NCBI RefSeq assembly: GCF_016623465.1
Contig: NZ_JAEDAJ010000012.1
Location: forward strand, 1-64,000
Length of the DNA stretch: 64,000 bases
Direction of reading: 5' to 3'
Origin: Brachybacterium halotolerans
Lineage (GTDB): Bacteria > Actinomycetota > Actinomycetes > Actinomycetales > Dermabacteraceae
Positions 15,756 to 24,738 of the stretch are shown in pieces. How positions within the stretch are numbered: position 1 is the first letter of the stretch; every line of letters begins with the position of its first letter. The notes beneath the pieces were generated by a model. That model saw nothing but the letters and a program-made list of their open reading frames with translations, searched no databases and had not been told where the DNA came from. Both the position numbers and the translations under genes were made by a program.

Positions 15756-17105
15756 TCAGCCGGCCTCGGGGCCGACGTCGACCCGGGTGGTGAACGACTC
15801 GGCGAGGCGCGCGGCGAGGTCCCGCACGTCCTGGGCGGTCACGCCGGCCATCTTCTCGAGTGCCTCGTCGACCGTCGAGTAGCGGCCCTGGACGAGCTCG
15901 AGGCTGCCCAGGCGCCCCATCCGCGACGCGGTGTCCTCGAGACCGAGCGCGAGAGCGCCCGTGATCTGCCCGAGCGCGCGTCGCATCTCCTCGTCGGTGA
16001 CGCCGTGATCGCGCATCTGCTCGATCTCGGCCCCCATGAGCTCGACGACCTGCTCGGCGCGCGAGGGCCGGCAGGCGGCGTACATGCCGAACAGGCCCGC
16101 GTCGCGGTAGGCGGCGCTGAAGGAGTAGACGGTGTAGACCAGGCCGCGCTCCTCGCGGATGTGCTGGAACAGCCGCGAGGACATGCCGCCGCCGAGGATC
16201 GCCATCAGCACGTTCATCGTGTGGCGGTCCTCGCTGGTCGCGCAGATCGACGGCCCGCCCAGGTAGATGTGGGTCTGCTCGAGGGGGCGCACGATGCGGT
16301 GCGGAACGACGGCCGACGCCGGTCCGGGCGTCGCGCCGGCGGCGGGCAGCGAGCGCTCGAGGGCGGGCCGACGCTCCGACGGAGCGACGCCCGCCGGGAG
16401 GTCCCAGCCGCCCGCGGCCAGGCGGTCGGCGAGGCGCCCGGCGAGCTCGTCGTGGTCGAGGTCGCCGACGGCGGTGACCACGAGGTTCTGGGGCCTGTAG
16501 TGCGCGGCGAAGTGCGCGCGCACGTCGGCGTCGGCGAGGGCGCTGACGGTCTCGAGGGTCCCGCCGACGGGCCGTCCCATCGGGGTGTCGGGCCCGAGCA
16601 CCTGGGCGAGGAACTCCTCGTACCCGGAGTCGGTGGGATCGTCCTGCGCCATCGCGAGCTCCTCGAGGATCACCTCGCGCTCGGTCTCGAGGGCCTCGGG
16701 CGCGAGCTGCGAGGAGGTGACCATGTCGGTGAGCACGTCCAGGGCGAGCGGCAGGTCGGCGCTGCGCACCCGCCCGTGGTACACGGTGTGCTCCTTCGCG
16801 GTGACCGCGTTGGACTCGCCGCCGACCTCGTCGAAGGCCGTCGCGATGTCCAGCGCGCTGCGCCTGGCGGTGCCCTTGAACAGCAGGTGCTCGAGGGCAT
16901 GGGTGGAGCCGGCGTGCGCGGGGGTCTCGTCCCGCGAGCCCACGGGCAGCCAGAGGCCGAGCGTCGCGCTGCGCACCGAGCGGTCGGTCTCCGTGAGCAG
17001 GCGCACGCCGCCGGGGAGGATCGTGCGTCGCACGAGCGGCCCGTCTCCCCCGGGTTCGAGGAGCTGGTCGCGCTCTGCGGCGTCAGTGGTCAGGTCGATC
17101 GGCAC
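15756..17105 (-). CDS. M16 family zinc metalloprotease
   Basis: This 449-residue protein is a single-chain M16 (insulinase/mitochondrial processing peptidase-like) protease. The inverted zinc motif HxxEH is H69-A-L-E72-H73, and the third zinc ligand is expected in ETEREVILEEL about 75 residues later. The C-terminal pseudo-catalytic half is also complete. It starts with GTG at 17105 after a GGGAGGA ribosome binding site. It follows pnp and precedes dapB, the position of the mycobacterial PepR gene. Its substrate is not known; processing of exported or misfolded peptides is a guess. Confidence 0.92.
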   Translation of the reverse strand: MPIDLTTDAAERDQLLEPGGDGPLVRRTILPGGVRLLTETDRSVRSATLGLWLPVGSRDETPAHAGSTHALEHLLFKGTARRSALDIATAFDEVGGESNAVTAKEHTVYHGRVRSADLPLALDVLTDMVTSSQLAPEALETEREVILEELAMAQDDPTDSGYEEFLAQVLGPDTPMGRPVGGTLETVSALADADVRAHFAAHYRPQNLVVTAVGDLDHDELAGRLADRLAAGGWDLPAGVAPSERRPALERSLPAAGATPGPASAVVPHRIVRPLEQTHIYLGGPSICATSEDRHTMNVLMAILGGGMSSRLFQHIREERGLVYTVYSFSAAYRDAGLFGMYAACRPSRAEQVVELMGAEIEQMRDHGVTDEEMRRALGQITGALALGLEDTASRMGRLGSLELVQGRYSTVDEALEKMAGVTAQDVRDLAARLAESFTTRVDVGPEAG

Positions 17106-17150
17106 CGGAGGGTCCTCCCAGGGTCGGGTGCGGGGAGATGGAGAGCGAGC

Positions 17151-17183
17151 GCGGGCGGCACCCCGTCGAGGGGTGCCGCCCGC
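17151..17183 (-). terminator. hairpin terminator after pnp
   Basis: A perfect 14-bp GC-rich stem (17151-17164 with 17170-17183) with a GTCGA loop lies 31 bases downstream of the pnp stop on the minus strand. It separates pnp from the M16 peptidase gene. Confidence 0.8.
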
Positions 17184-17214
17184 GGCGGTCACGCGTTCAC
17201 GCGGTCGGTCGGGC

Positions 17215-19476
17215 TCACTCGGAGTCGGACGCCTTCTCGGAGCCCTCGTCGGACCCCGTCTCCTCGGCGTCGTCCTCGGCGATCGCGAGGCTGATCTTGC
17301 CGCGCGCGTCGATCTCGCGGATCTCGACCTCGATCTTCTGGCCGACCTTCGCGACGTCCTCGACGTTGTCCACGCGCTTGCCGTCGTTCAGCTTGCGCAG
17401 CTGGGTGACGTGCAGGAGGCCGTCCTTGCCGGGGGTCAGCGAGACGAAGGCGCCGAAGTCGACCACGCGCACCACGGTGCCGAGGTAGCGCTCGCCGACC
17501 TCGGGGACCATCGGGTTGGCGATCGCGTTGATCGTCGCGCGGGCGGCCTCGGCCGACGGGCCGTCGGTCGCGCCGATGTAGACGGTGCCGTCGTCCTCGA
17601 TGGTGATGTCGGCGCCGGTGTCGTCCTGGATCTGGTTGATCATCTGGCCCTTGGGGCCGATGACCGCACCGATCTTGTCGACGGGGATGGTCACCGCGAG
17701 CACGCGCGGGGCGTTCGGGCTCATCTCGTCCGGCACGTCGATGGCCTCGTTGAGGACGCCCAGGATGTGCAGGCGGGCCTCGCGGGCCTGGGACAGCGCG
17801 GCGGCGAGCACGGAGGCCGGGATGCCGTCGAGCTTGGTGTCCAGCTGGATCGCGGTGACGAACTCGTTGGTGCCGGCGACCTTGAAGTCCATGTCGCCGA
17901 AGGCGTCCTCCGCACCGAGGATGTCGGTGAGGGCCGCGTACTTGGTCTCCCCGCCCACGGTGTCGGAGACGAGGCCCATGGCGATGCCCGCGACGGGCGC
18001 CTTGAGCGGCACGCCGGCGTTGAGCATCGACAGGGTCGAGGCGCAGACGGAGCCCATCGAGGTCGAGCCGTTGGAGCCCAGCGCCTCGGAGACCTGGCGG
18101 ATCGCGTAGGGGAACTCCTCGCGGCCCGGGAGGACCGGGACCAGGGCGCGCTCGGCGAGCATGCCGTGGCCGATCTCGCGGCGCTTCGGGGAGCCCACGC
18201 GGCCGGTCTCGCCGGTCGAGAAGGGCGGGAAGTTGTAGTGGTGGATGTAGCGCTTGTGATGGACCGGCGAGAGCGAGTCGATCTGCTGCTCCATCTTGAG
18301 CATGTTCAGCGTGGTCACACCCAGGATCTGGGTCTCGCCGCGCTGGAACAGGGCGGAGCCGTGCACGCGCGGGAGCACCTCGACCTCGGCCGAGAGCTGG
18401 CGGATGTCGCGCAGGCCGCGACCGTCGATGCGCACGCCCTCGGTGAGGATCTTCTGGCGGACGACCTTCTTGGTCAGCGCGCGGAAGGCGCCGGAGATCT
18501 CCTTGTCGCGGCCCTCGAGGGCTGCGCCCTCGGCACCGAGCTCGGAGACGACCTCGGCGGCGAGCGCGTCGGTGGACTCCTCGCGCTCCTGCTTGCCGGC
18601 GATGCTCATGACCTCGCGGAGGCGGTCGGCGGCGGTCTTCTCGACCAGCTCGTAGGCGTCGTCCTGGTAGTCCAGGAAGAGCGGGAACTCGCGCACCGGC
18701 TTGGCGGCGGCGTCGGCCAGCTCCTGCTGCGCCTCGCACAGGGTGCGGATGAAGACCTTGGACGCCTCGAGGCCCTCGGCCACGACCTCCTCGGTGGGGG
18801 CGATCGCGCCCTGGTCCTTGATCATGGACCAGGCGTTGTCGGTGGCCTCGGCCTCGACCATCATGATCGCGACGTCGTCGCCGACGATGCGACCGGCGAC
18901 GACCATGGAGAACACGGCCTCGTCGAGCTGGCTGAAGGTCGGGAACGCGACCCACTGGCCGCCCTCGGCGCTCGGCATGAGGGCCACGCGCACGCCGCCG
19001 ATCGGGCCGTTGAAGGGCAGGCCCGAGATCTGGGTGGAGGCGGAGGCGCCGTTGATGCCGACCACGTCGTAGGCGTCGTCGGGGTTGACGGCCATGACGG
19101 TGAGGACGACCTGGACCTCGTTGCGCAGGCCCTTGACGAAGGCCGGGCGCAGCGGGCGGTCGGTGAGGCGGCAGGCGAGGATCGCGTCGGTGCCCGGGCG
19201 GCCCTCGCGACGGAAGAACGAGCCGGGGATGCGGCCCGCGGCGTACATCCGCTCCTCGACGTCGACCGTGAGCGGGAAGAAGTCGAAGTTGTCCTTCGGC
19301 TTGTTGGAGACGGCGGTCGCCGAGAGCACCATCGTGTCGTCGTCGAGGTACACGGAGACCGCGCCGGCGGCCTGCTGGGCGAGGCGGCCGGTCTCGAAGC
19401 GCACCTCGCGGGTGCCGTAGCTGCCGTTGTCGATGACGGCGGTGGTCGCCGTGATGTCGGGGCCTTCCATGGCCAT
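17215..19476 (-). CDS. pnp: polynucleotide phosphorylase
   Basis: Pnp, 753 residues, degrades RNA 3'-5' using phosphate and also makes polynucleotide tails and, in actinobacteria, (p)ppGpp-related activity has been reported. Two RNase PH domains flank a helical domain; the second contains the conserved [11 protein letters not shown] region. A KH domain ([16 protein letters not shown]) and an S1 domain ([19 protein letters not shown]) follow at about residues 590-720, then a short acidic tail. The ATG at 19476 is chosen for its AAGGAGA site. A terminator follows, and rpsO is 250 bases upstream, the usual rpsO-pnp order. Confidence 0.97.
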   Translation of the reverse strand: MAMEGPDITATTAVIDNGSYGTREVRFETGRLAQQAAGAVSVYLDDDTMVLSATAVSNKPKDNFDFFPLTVDVEERMYAAGRIPGSFFRREGRPGTDAILACRLTDRPLRPAFVKGLRNEVQVVLTVMAVNPDDAYDVVGINGASASTQISGLPFNGPIGGVRVALMPSAEGGQWVAFPTFSQLDEAVFSMVVAGRIVGDDVAIMMVEAEATDNAWSMIKDQGAIAPTEEVVAEGLEASKVFIRTLCEAQQELADAAAKPVREFPLFLDYQDDAYELVEKTAADRLREVMSIAGKQEREESTDALAAEVVSELGAEGAALEGRDKEISGAFRALTKKVVRQKILTEGVRIDGRGLRDIRQLSAEVEVLPRVHGSALFQRGETQILGVTTLNMLKMEQQIDSLSPVHHKRYIHHYNFPPFSTGETGRVGSPKRREIGHGMLAERALVPVLPGREEFPYAIRQVSEALGSNGSTSMGSVCASTLSMLNAGVPLKAPVAGIAMGLVSDTVGGETKYAALTDILGAEDAFGDMDFKVAGTNEFVTAIQLDTKLDGIPASVLAAALSQAREARLHILGVLNEAIDVPDEMSPNAPRVLAVTIPVDKIGAVIGPKGQMINQIQDDTGADITIEDDGTVYIGATDGPSAEAARATINAIANPMVPEVGERYLGTVVRVVDFGAFVSLTPGKDGLLHVTQLRKLNDGKRVDNVEDVAKVGQKIEVEIREIDARGKISLAIAEDDAEETGSDEGSEKASDSE

Positions 19477-19689
19477 GGGGATCTCCTTCGATGGGATCGG
19501 TGCCCCTCGCCGGACGCGGCCATCGTCAGGGGCCCGCGGGGAGCCTCCTGATCCGGGCGGATCGGGGTTCCCGAAGGTCTCTGCCGAGGACCGTGCCCAC
19601 GGTCGAGGGGCTGGTGGGTCGTGCGGGCCGGCGCTCTGGGCGCGGCCTCGCGGGTCGTGCCCCGCGCGTGGCACGGGGCCGGATGCGAA

Positions 19690-19720
19690 CCGCCGCCCGC
19701 CCCGTGGGGACGAGCGGCGG
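19690..19720 (-). terminator. hairpin after rpsO
   Basis: CCGCCGC (19690-19696) pairs with GCGGCGG (19714-19720) just downstream of the rpsO stop on the minus strand. The loop is 17 bases and may fold further. In other bacteria an rpsO-pnp hairpin is an attenuator and RNase III target; that role is only inferred here. Confidence 0.5.
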
Positions 19721-19726
19721 CGGGTG

Positions 19727-19996
19727 TCACCGGCGGATGCCGAGGCGCTGGATCAGCGCACGGTAACGCTCGATGTCGACGTTCTGCAGGTACTTGAGCA
19801 GACGGCGGCGCTGACCGACCAGGAGCATCAGACCACGACGGGTGTGGTGGTCGTGCTTGTGCTCCTTGAGGTGCTCGGTCAGGTAGGTGATGCGGTGGGT
19901 CAGGAGCGCGATCTGGACCTCGGGCGAACCGGTGTCGCCCTCAGCGGTCGCGTATTCCTTGATGATCTCCTGCTTGGTGGCGGAGTCGAAGGCCAT
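19727..19996 (-). CDS. rpsO: 30S ribosomal protein S15
   Basis: S15, 89 residues, binds the central domain of 16S rRNA early in 30S assembly. The family motifs [14 protein letters not shown] and [23 protein letters not shown] are intact, and the length is exactly typical. The ATG at 19996 is used because the family begins with MA-(L/F)-D. It is followed by pnp after a hairpin-containing 250-bp spacer. Confidence 0.98.
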   Translation of the reverse strand: MAFDSATKQEIIKEYATAEGDTGSPEVQIALLTHRITYLTEHLKEHKHDHHTRRGLMLLVGQRRRLLKYLQNVDIERYRALIQRLGIRR

Positions 19997-20162
19997 GTCG
20001 GCTTCTCCCTCGGTCGTTGCGCGGCGCACCGGGGCCTGTTCTCCCGGGCTCTGTGTGTCGGATCCTGCTGCGCTCCGGGCACGTCCCGGGCTTCACGAGC
20101 CTGGGCGCGCCGTTCGGGCGCGCGGAATCCTCCGCGGCCGATATGACGGCGCTGAGAGTTTA

Positions 20163-21173
20163 TCAGCGGCGATGGAGGACATCGGGCTGCACTCCGTCCA
20201 GAGTGCGGCGAGTCACGTCCTTGTCGATCTCCATCTGGGCCACGAGCGCGTCGACCGAGGAGAAGCGCAGCGTGGGCCGCTGGCGCTCGACGAACTCGAG
20301 GCGCACGGTGTCCCCGTACAGGTCCAGGGTGTCGTCGCCGTGGACGTAGGCCTCGACCATCCGCGGGGAGTCGTCGCTGCCCTCGTGGAAGGTGGGATTG
20401 GTGCCGATGGAGATCGTCGTGACCGCGCCGACGAGGGGCTCGATCCCCCGGTGCTCGCTCGCCTGCTCGACGACGGTGAGGAAGCCCGCGTAGACGCCGT
20501 CCTGCGGCACCAGCCCATGGGGGCGCGGGCCGAGGTTCGCGGTGGGGAACCCCAGCTCGCGTCCGCGCTTGAAGCCGTGGTGGACGGTGTCGGACACCGT
20601 GTGGAAGCGGCCCAGCATGGCGGTCGCCTCGGGCATGTCCCCGCCGAGCAGCGCCGCGCGGATCGCCGAGGAGGAGATCCGCTCCCCGTCGAACGGCAGG
20701 TCGGGCAGCACGACCACCTCGAAGCCGTACTTCTCCCCGAGCGCGCGCAGGGTCTCGACGTCGCCGGTGTTCCTGCGGCCGAAGCGGGTGTCCGCACCCG
20801 TGACGATGCAGCGCATGCCCAGGCCCTCGACGAGGAAGACGCGCACGAAGTCCTCTGCGCTGTACTGGGCGAAGTCCCAGGTGAACTCGAGGTCGAGCAC
20901 GCCGCTCATGCCGGCCAGGAGCAGCAGGCGGTCGCGGTCCTCGTGCGCGGTGACGAGGGCGGGATCGCCCGGGGTGTGCATGACGTGGCGCGGATGCGGC
21001 CAGAAGGTCAGGGCGACCGGCTCCAGCGAGCGGGCCGCGGCGTTCTCCCGCAGCGCGTCGAGCACGTAGCGGTGGCCCAGGTGCACGCCGTCGAAGTTCC
21101 CGATGGTCACCGCGCTCGCGCCGAGGTCGGCGGGCACTTCCTCGAGGGAGTGCCAGATCTGCGCACGGGTCAC
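20163..21173 (-). CDS. ribF: bifunctional riboflavin kinase/FAD synthetase
   Basis: RibF, 336 residues, converts riboflavin to FMN and then FAD. The N-terminal nucleotidyltransferase domain has IGNFDGVHLGHR (residues 24-35) and the ISSSAIR motif; the C-terminal kinase domain has GRELGFPTANL and the YGDTVRLEF strand. The GTG at 21173 is chosen because GGAAGGA lies upstream and VTRAQIW fits the family N-terminus. No FMN riboswitch is visible upstream. It lies between truB and rpsO in many bacteria; here a transpeptidase gene is inserted between ribF and truB. Confidence 0.95.
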   Translation of the reverse strand: MTRAQIWHSLEEVPADLGASAVTIGNFDGVHLGHRYVLDALRENAAARSLEPVALTFWPHPRHVMHTPGDPALVTAHEDRDRLLLLAGMSGVLDLEFTWDFAQYSAEDFVRVFLVEGLGMRCIVTGADTRFGRRNTGDVETLRALGEKYGFEVVVLPDLPFDGERISSSAIRAALLGGDMPEATAMLGRFHTVSDTVHHGFKRGRELGFPTANLGPRPHGLVPQDGVYAGFLTVVEQASEHRGIEPLVGAVTTISIGTNPTFHEGSDDSPRMVEAYVHGDDTLDLYGDTVRLEFVERQRPTLRFSSVDALVAQMEIDKDVTRRTLDGVQPDVLHRR

Positions 21174-21516
21174 GGTGAGGATCCTTCCGACGGGGCCCGG
21201 TCCCGCGCCGGAGCCGGGATCCGGGGGCGCGGGCGGGAGGACGGGGAACACTGTATCGCCGCACGGACGTCCCGGCGCGACAGCCCGGGCGGTCGTCACG
21301 GACCCGCGGCTGCCGGGGCGGGCGGGAGCGGACAGCAGCCGGAGGACCTCCGCGCGTCCCGCCCCGACTGTGACGCGTCTGTGACTCCCGTCCCCTCGGC
21401 TCGACCGGGGAGTCTGACGTATGGTGAAGGGTACGAATGCGGACCCGTGGACCTTCTGCGGGCGGTCCCGTGACGAGGGGGAACCGGAACCGCAGCGAAG
21501 AGATGAGCGAGACCAT
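21174..21516. other. divergent intergenic region between ribF and the L,D-transpeptidase gene
   Basis: This 343-bp stretch separates two divergent genes and must contain both promoters. TACAGT (21255-21250, minus strand) is a possible -10 for ribF; for the transpeptidase only the weak TACGAA at 21432-21437 is seen. There is no FMN-riboswitch-like sequence and no convincing small gene. The open frame continues upstream of the transpeptidase start without coding signs. Confidence 0.45.
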
Positions 21517-23091
21517 ATGTCGCACCTCACCGACACCACCGATGTGGGCCGGTCCGGCGGCGGACGCCGACGTGTCCTGCTGATCGTGATCGCGATCCTG
21601 GCCGTGCTGGCCGTCGTCCTCACGGGCGGCGCCTTCGCGTACGCCAAGAACTTCGAGGGCAAGGCCCTCCCGGGCACGACGGTCCTGGGGCAGGACGTCT
21701 CCGGCAAGAGCGCCGAGGAGATCTCCGCGCTCGTCCAGAAGAAGGCCGAGAGCACGGAGGTCACCGTCGACACCGACGGCGAGACCACGACCGCTTCCCT
21801 GGCCGACCTCGGCGTCGACGTCGACGCGAAGAAGACCGGAGAGCAGGCCGTCGCCCACGACGGCTCGATCGGCGAGGTCGTCTCCTCCACGATCTCCGGT
21901 TCGCGCGGCGTGGACCCGGTGGTGTCCGTCGACGAGAAGGCTGCCGCCGACTTCGCCACGAAGCAGATCCCCGAGGATCGCACCGCTCCCGTGGACGCGA
22001 AGGTGTCCTACGACGAGGACGCCGGGACCTGGAACGTCGCCACGGCGAAGAACGGCCAGGGCGTGGAGACCGACGCGTTCGTCTCCGCCCTCACGAAGGA
22101 CGCCTCGAAGCTCGAGAGCTTCACCCTCACGCAGAAGGTCACCGAGACCGCCCCGAAGATCTCGACGGACACGGCCCAGAAGGTCAAGGACCAGATCACG
22201 AAGATGCTGGACCAGCCGATGTCGATCACGGGGCCCGACGGGGCGACCCACTCGGTCTCCAAGGATCGCCGCTCCGGCTGGCTCTCCGTCACGACCGACG
22301 ACAAGGGCAAGGACCTGAAGATCGGGGTCGACGAGGACGCCGTGCGCGAGTGGGTCTCGGCACGCGCCGACGAGGACAGCGTCGAGAAGAAGGACGGCAT
22401 CGAGCAGGTCGACACCGACGGCAAGGTCGTCAAGACCATCGCCGAGAAGACCGACGGCGTGGAGATCACCAACACCGATGCCGTCACCGAGAAGCTCGTC
22501 GCGGCGATGACCGGGACGAGTCCGCTCGAGGCGTCCTTCGAGACCAAGAAGGTCGAGGCCGAGATGACCAAGGCCAAGGCCCCCGAGTCGAAGGACGACG
22601 AGGACTCGGACTCGAAGGACGACGACACGTCCAAGGACGACGAGAAGTCGAAGGACGACGACAAGTCCAAGGACGACGACGCCTCCTCCGACAAGCCGAC
22701 CGGTGAGAAGTGGATCGACGTCAACCTCTCGAACAAGACGGTGACCGCCTACCAGGGCGACACCCCCGTGTGGGGCCCGCGCTCCATCGTCGACGGCGAC
22801 GGGGCCAACGGGCACGGCACGGTGACCGGCTCGTACAAGATCTACCTGCGCTACGACAAGCAGGACATGACCAACGGCGCCTACAAGGATCAGCAGGATC
22901 CCGAGTACTACAACACCAAGGACGTCCCCTGGGTGCAGTACTGGTACCGCGGATACGCGTTCCACGGCGCGCCGTGGCGCTCGTCCTTCGGGTACTCCGG
23001 CTCGCACGGCTGCATCAACATGCGCGTCTCGGACGCCAAGTGGCTGTACGACTGGGCATCGATCGGCACCCGAGTCGAGGTGCACCGCTGA
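21517..23091 (+). CDS. secreted L,D-transpeptidase (YkuD domain)
   Basis: This 524-residue envelope protein makes 3-3 peptidoglycan cross-links or attaches proteins. An N-terminal membrane anchor (residues about 20-42) is followed by peptidoglycan-binding VanW/PG_binding_4-like domains. A Lys/Asp/Ser repeat linker (SKDDxx units, about residues 358-393) leads to the YkuD catalytic domain. The catalytic signature is His483 then SHGCINMR with Cys499 as nucleophile. The ATG at 21517 is preferred since the membrane anchor starts soon after; the upstream frame looks non-coding. It is monocistronic, ending at a strong bidirectional terminator. It could instead be an Ldt acting on wall teichoic links, but the domain order is that of actinobacterial Ldts. 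Confidence 0.92.
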   Translation: MSHLTDTTDVGRSGGGRRRVLLIVIAILAVLAVVLTGGAFAYAKNFEGKALPGTTVLGQDVSGKSAEEISALVQKKAESTEVTVDTDGETTTASLADLGVDVDAKKTGEQAVAHDGSIGEVVSSTISGSRGVDPVVSVDEKAAADFATKQIPEDRTAPVDAKVSYDEDAGTWNVATAKNGQGVETDAFVSALTKDASKLESFTLTQKVTETAPKISTDTAQKVKDQITKMLDQPMSITGPDGATHSVSKDRRSGWLSVTTDDKGKDLKIGVDEDAVREWVSARADEDSVEKKDGIEQVDTDGKVVKTIAEKTDGVEITNTDAVTEKLVAAMTGTSPLEASFETKKVEAEMTKAKAPESKDDEDSDSKDDDTSKDDEKSKDDDKSKDDDASSDKPTGEKWIDVNLSNKTVTAYQGDTPVWGPRSIVDGDGANGHGTVTGSYKIYLRYDKQDMTNGAYKDQQDPEYYNTKDVPWVQYWYRGYAFHGAPWRSSFGYSGSHGCINMRVSDAKWLYDWASIGTRVEVHR

Positions 23092-23162
23092 TCAGGAGAC
23101 CCTGATCCGGTCCCCTCATCGAGGCACCGGCGGCGCGCCGAGCCGATGGCCGCCCGAACGAC

Positions 23163-23194
23163 AGAAGGGCCCCGCCGAGAGGCGGGGCCCTTCT
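23163..23194. terminator. bidirectional terminator between L,D-transpeptidase and truB
   Basis: AGAAGGGCCCCGCC (23163-23176) pairs perfectly with 23181-23194 around a GAGA tetraloop. The arms start and end with A/T-rich ends, so it works for the plus-strand transpeptidase and the minus-strand truB transcripts that converge here. Confidence 0.9.
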
Positions 23195-23281
23195 GCTGCG
23201 CCGGTGGACGGGCAGAGGATGCGGGGCGGGGACCGAGCGCGGTGTCGAGCCCGGATCGGATGACCCGGCGCCGGCCTCCCG

Positions 23282-24232
23282 TCAGCTGCGCGCCTCCGGG
23301 GGGACGACGAGGACGGGCCGCAGACGCTCGCCCTCGGCGTCGGCCTCGGTCTCGACGACGGCGACCAGGCGACCCTCCGGGTCGAGCGCAGCTCGCACTC
23401 CCCCGTCGGCCCCGCCCGGGGACGGCGTCGCGTGCACGCGCTTGCCCTGCCCGAGGGCGATCGCCCTCTCCTCGTCCAGTGCGACGGTGGGCATCACGTG
23501 CGCGGCGGTCTCGCCGAGGCCCCGCAGCGGAAGCTCCACGTCGTCGCCCTCGCCGCGGGCGGGCACGTGCACCGCGTCCTGGACGTCGAAGGGGCCCACG
23601 CGCGTGCGCCGCAGAGCGGTGAGGTGCCCGCCCACGCCCAGCGCAGCGCCGAGGTCCCGGGCGAGCGCCCGCACGTAGGTGCCCGAGCTGCAGGTCACGG
23701 TCACGTCGAGATCGAGGAAGGGGTCCGCGTCGCGCCGGGCGAGCACCGTGAAGTCGCTGATCGTCACGGGACGCGCGGCGAGCACCACGTCCTCGCCCGC
23801 ACGGGCGCGGGCATAGGCGCGCTTGCCGTCGACCTTGATGGCGCTGACGGTCGAGGGCACCTGCTGGATCTCCCCTCGCAGGGCGTCCAGGCTCTCCTCG
23901 ATCCGTTGCGGCGTGAGGCCCACGGCGGGGACGACCTCCCCGATCTCCTCGCCCTCGCGGTCGTCGGTGGTGGTGGCGAGACCCAGGCGGATCGTCGCCG
24001 TGTAGGTCTTGTCGAGTCCCACGAGGTGGGTGAGCAGGCGCGTGCCCTGCCCGACGCCCAGGATCAGCAGCCCCGTGGCCATCGGGTCGAGGGTGCCGGC
24101 GTGGCCGACCTTCTTCGTGCCCAGCAGCCAGCGCACGCGGGCGACCACGTCATGGCTGGTGCGCTCGGGCGCCTTGTCCACGAGCAGCACGCCGTGGGGC
24201 AGGGCCGCGAGGTCCTGCGGACCGCGCGCCAT
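23282..24232 (-). CDS. truB: tRNA pseudouridine(55) synthase TruB
   Basis: TruB, 316 residues, makes pseudouridine 55 in the T-loop of tRNAs. The N-terminal GVLLVDKAPERTSHDVV and the catalytic HAGTLDPMATG with its aspartate are present, as is the GTYVRALARDLG motif. The C-terminal actinobacterial extension is shorter than a full PUA domain. The gene can start at GTG 24235 or ATG 24232; both overlap the rbfA stop (the sequence reads GTGATG). ATG is used here. It follows rbfA in a coupled trm-rbfA-truB operon. Confidence 0.95.
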   Translation of the reverse strand: MARGPQDLAALPHGVLLVDKAPERTSHDVVARVRWLLGTKKVGHAGTLDPMATGLLILGVGQGTRLLTHLVGLDKTYTATIRLGLATTTDDREGEEIGEVVPAVGLTPQRIEESLDALRGEIQQVPSTVSAIKVDGKRAYARARAGEDVVLAARPVTISDFTVLARRDADPFLDLDVTVTCSSGTYVRALARDLGAALGVGGHLTALRRTRVGPFDVQDAVHVPARGEGDDVELPLRGLGETAAHVMPTVALDEERAIALGQGKRVHATPSPGGADGGVRAALDPEGRLVAVVETEADAEGERLRPVLVVPPEARS

Positions 24233-24738
24233 CACGCGCGCGCGTCGCCCGCGGGGTCCTCGTCCGCGGGATCGTCCGCTGAGCCGTCCTCGAGGTCCTC
24301 CTCGACGTCGTCCTCGTCGCGGGGCTTGCGGTAGGGGTCCTCCTCACCCGCGAAGGACGCGCCCTCCTGCTGGCGGGCGAGATCGGCGTCGCGGGACCTG
24401 GCCTGGACCAGCAGGTCCTCGATCGTGCGGGCGTTCTCGGGGAGAGCGTCCTCGACGAACTCGAGGGTCGGGGTGAGGCGCACGCCGGTCTGGCGGCCCA
24501 CCTCACGGCGCAGCATCCCGGTGGCGCTCTGGAGGGCGGCGGCGGTGCCCGCGCGCTCCTCGTCGTCCCCGAAGACGGTGTAGAAGATCGTGGCGTGCTG
24601 GAGATCGCCGGTCACGCGCACCTCGGTGATCGTGATGAAGCCCAGGCGGGGATCCTTCACGCGGGTGTCGAGCATGGTCGCGACGATCTGCTGGATGCGG
24701 TCGGCGAGGCGCCGGGCGCGGGGGCTGTTCTCACTCAT
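24232..24738 (-). CDS. rbfA: 30S ribosome-binding factor RbfA
   Basis: RbfA, 168 residues, is a KH-like factor needed for late 30S maturation and 16S 5'-end processing. The family N-terminus ARRLADRIQQIVATMLDTRVKDPRLG, in parts, and the beta-strand TITEVRVTGDLQHATIFYT are clear, as is LTPTLEFVED. After about residue 118 there is an acidic, disordered tail rich in Asp and Glu that is longer than in most relatives. Its start overlaps the end of the upstream methyltransferase gene by eight bases and its stop overlaps truB, so all three are coupled. Confidence 0.95.
   Translation of the reverse strand: MSENSPRARRLADRIQQIVATMLDTRVKDPRLGFITITEVRVTGDLQHATIFYTVFGDDEERAGTAAALQSATGMLRREVGRQTGVRLTPTLEFVEDALPENARTIEDLLVQARSRDADLARQQEGASFAGEEDPYRKPRDEDDVEEDLEDGSADDPADEDPAGDARA

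Noticed and set aside
21174-21516. FMN riboswitch or small gene upstream of ribF
   Set aside because: No RFN-element conserved segments are visible and the open frame has no ribosome binding site or coding bias.
21503-21516. An earlier ATG (21503) for the L,D-transpeptidase
   Set aside because: It is in a different frame from the transpeptidase and ends without forming a protein.
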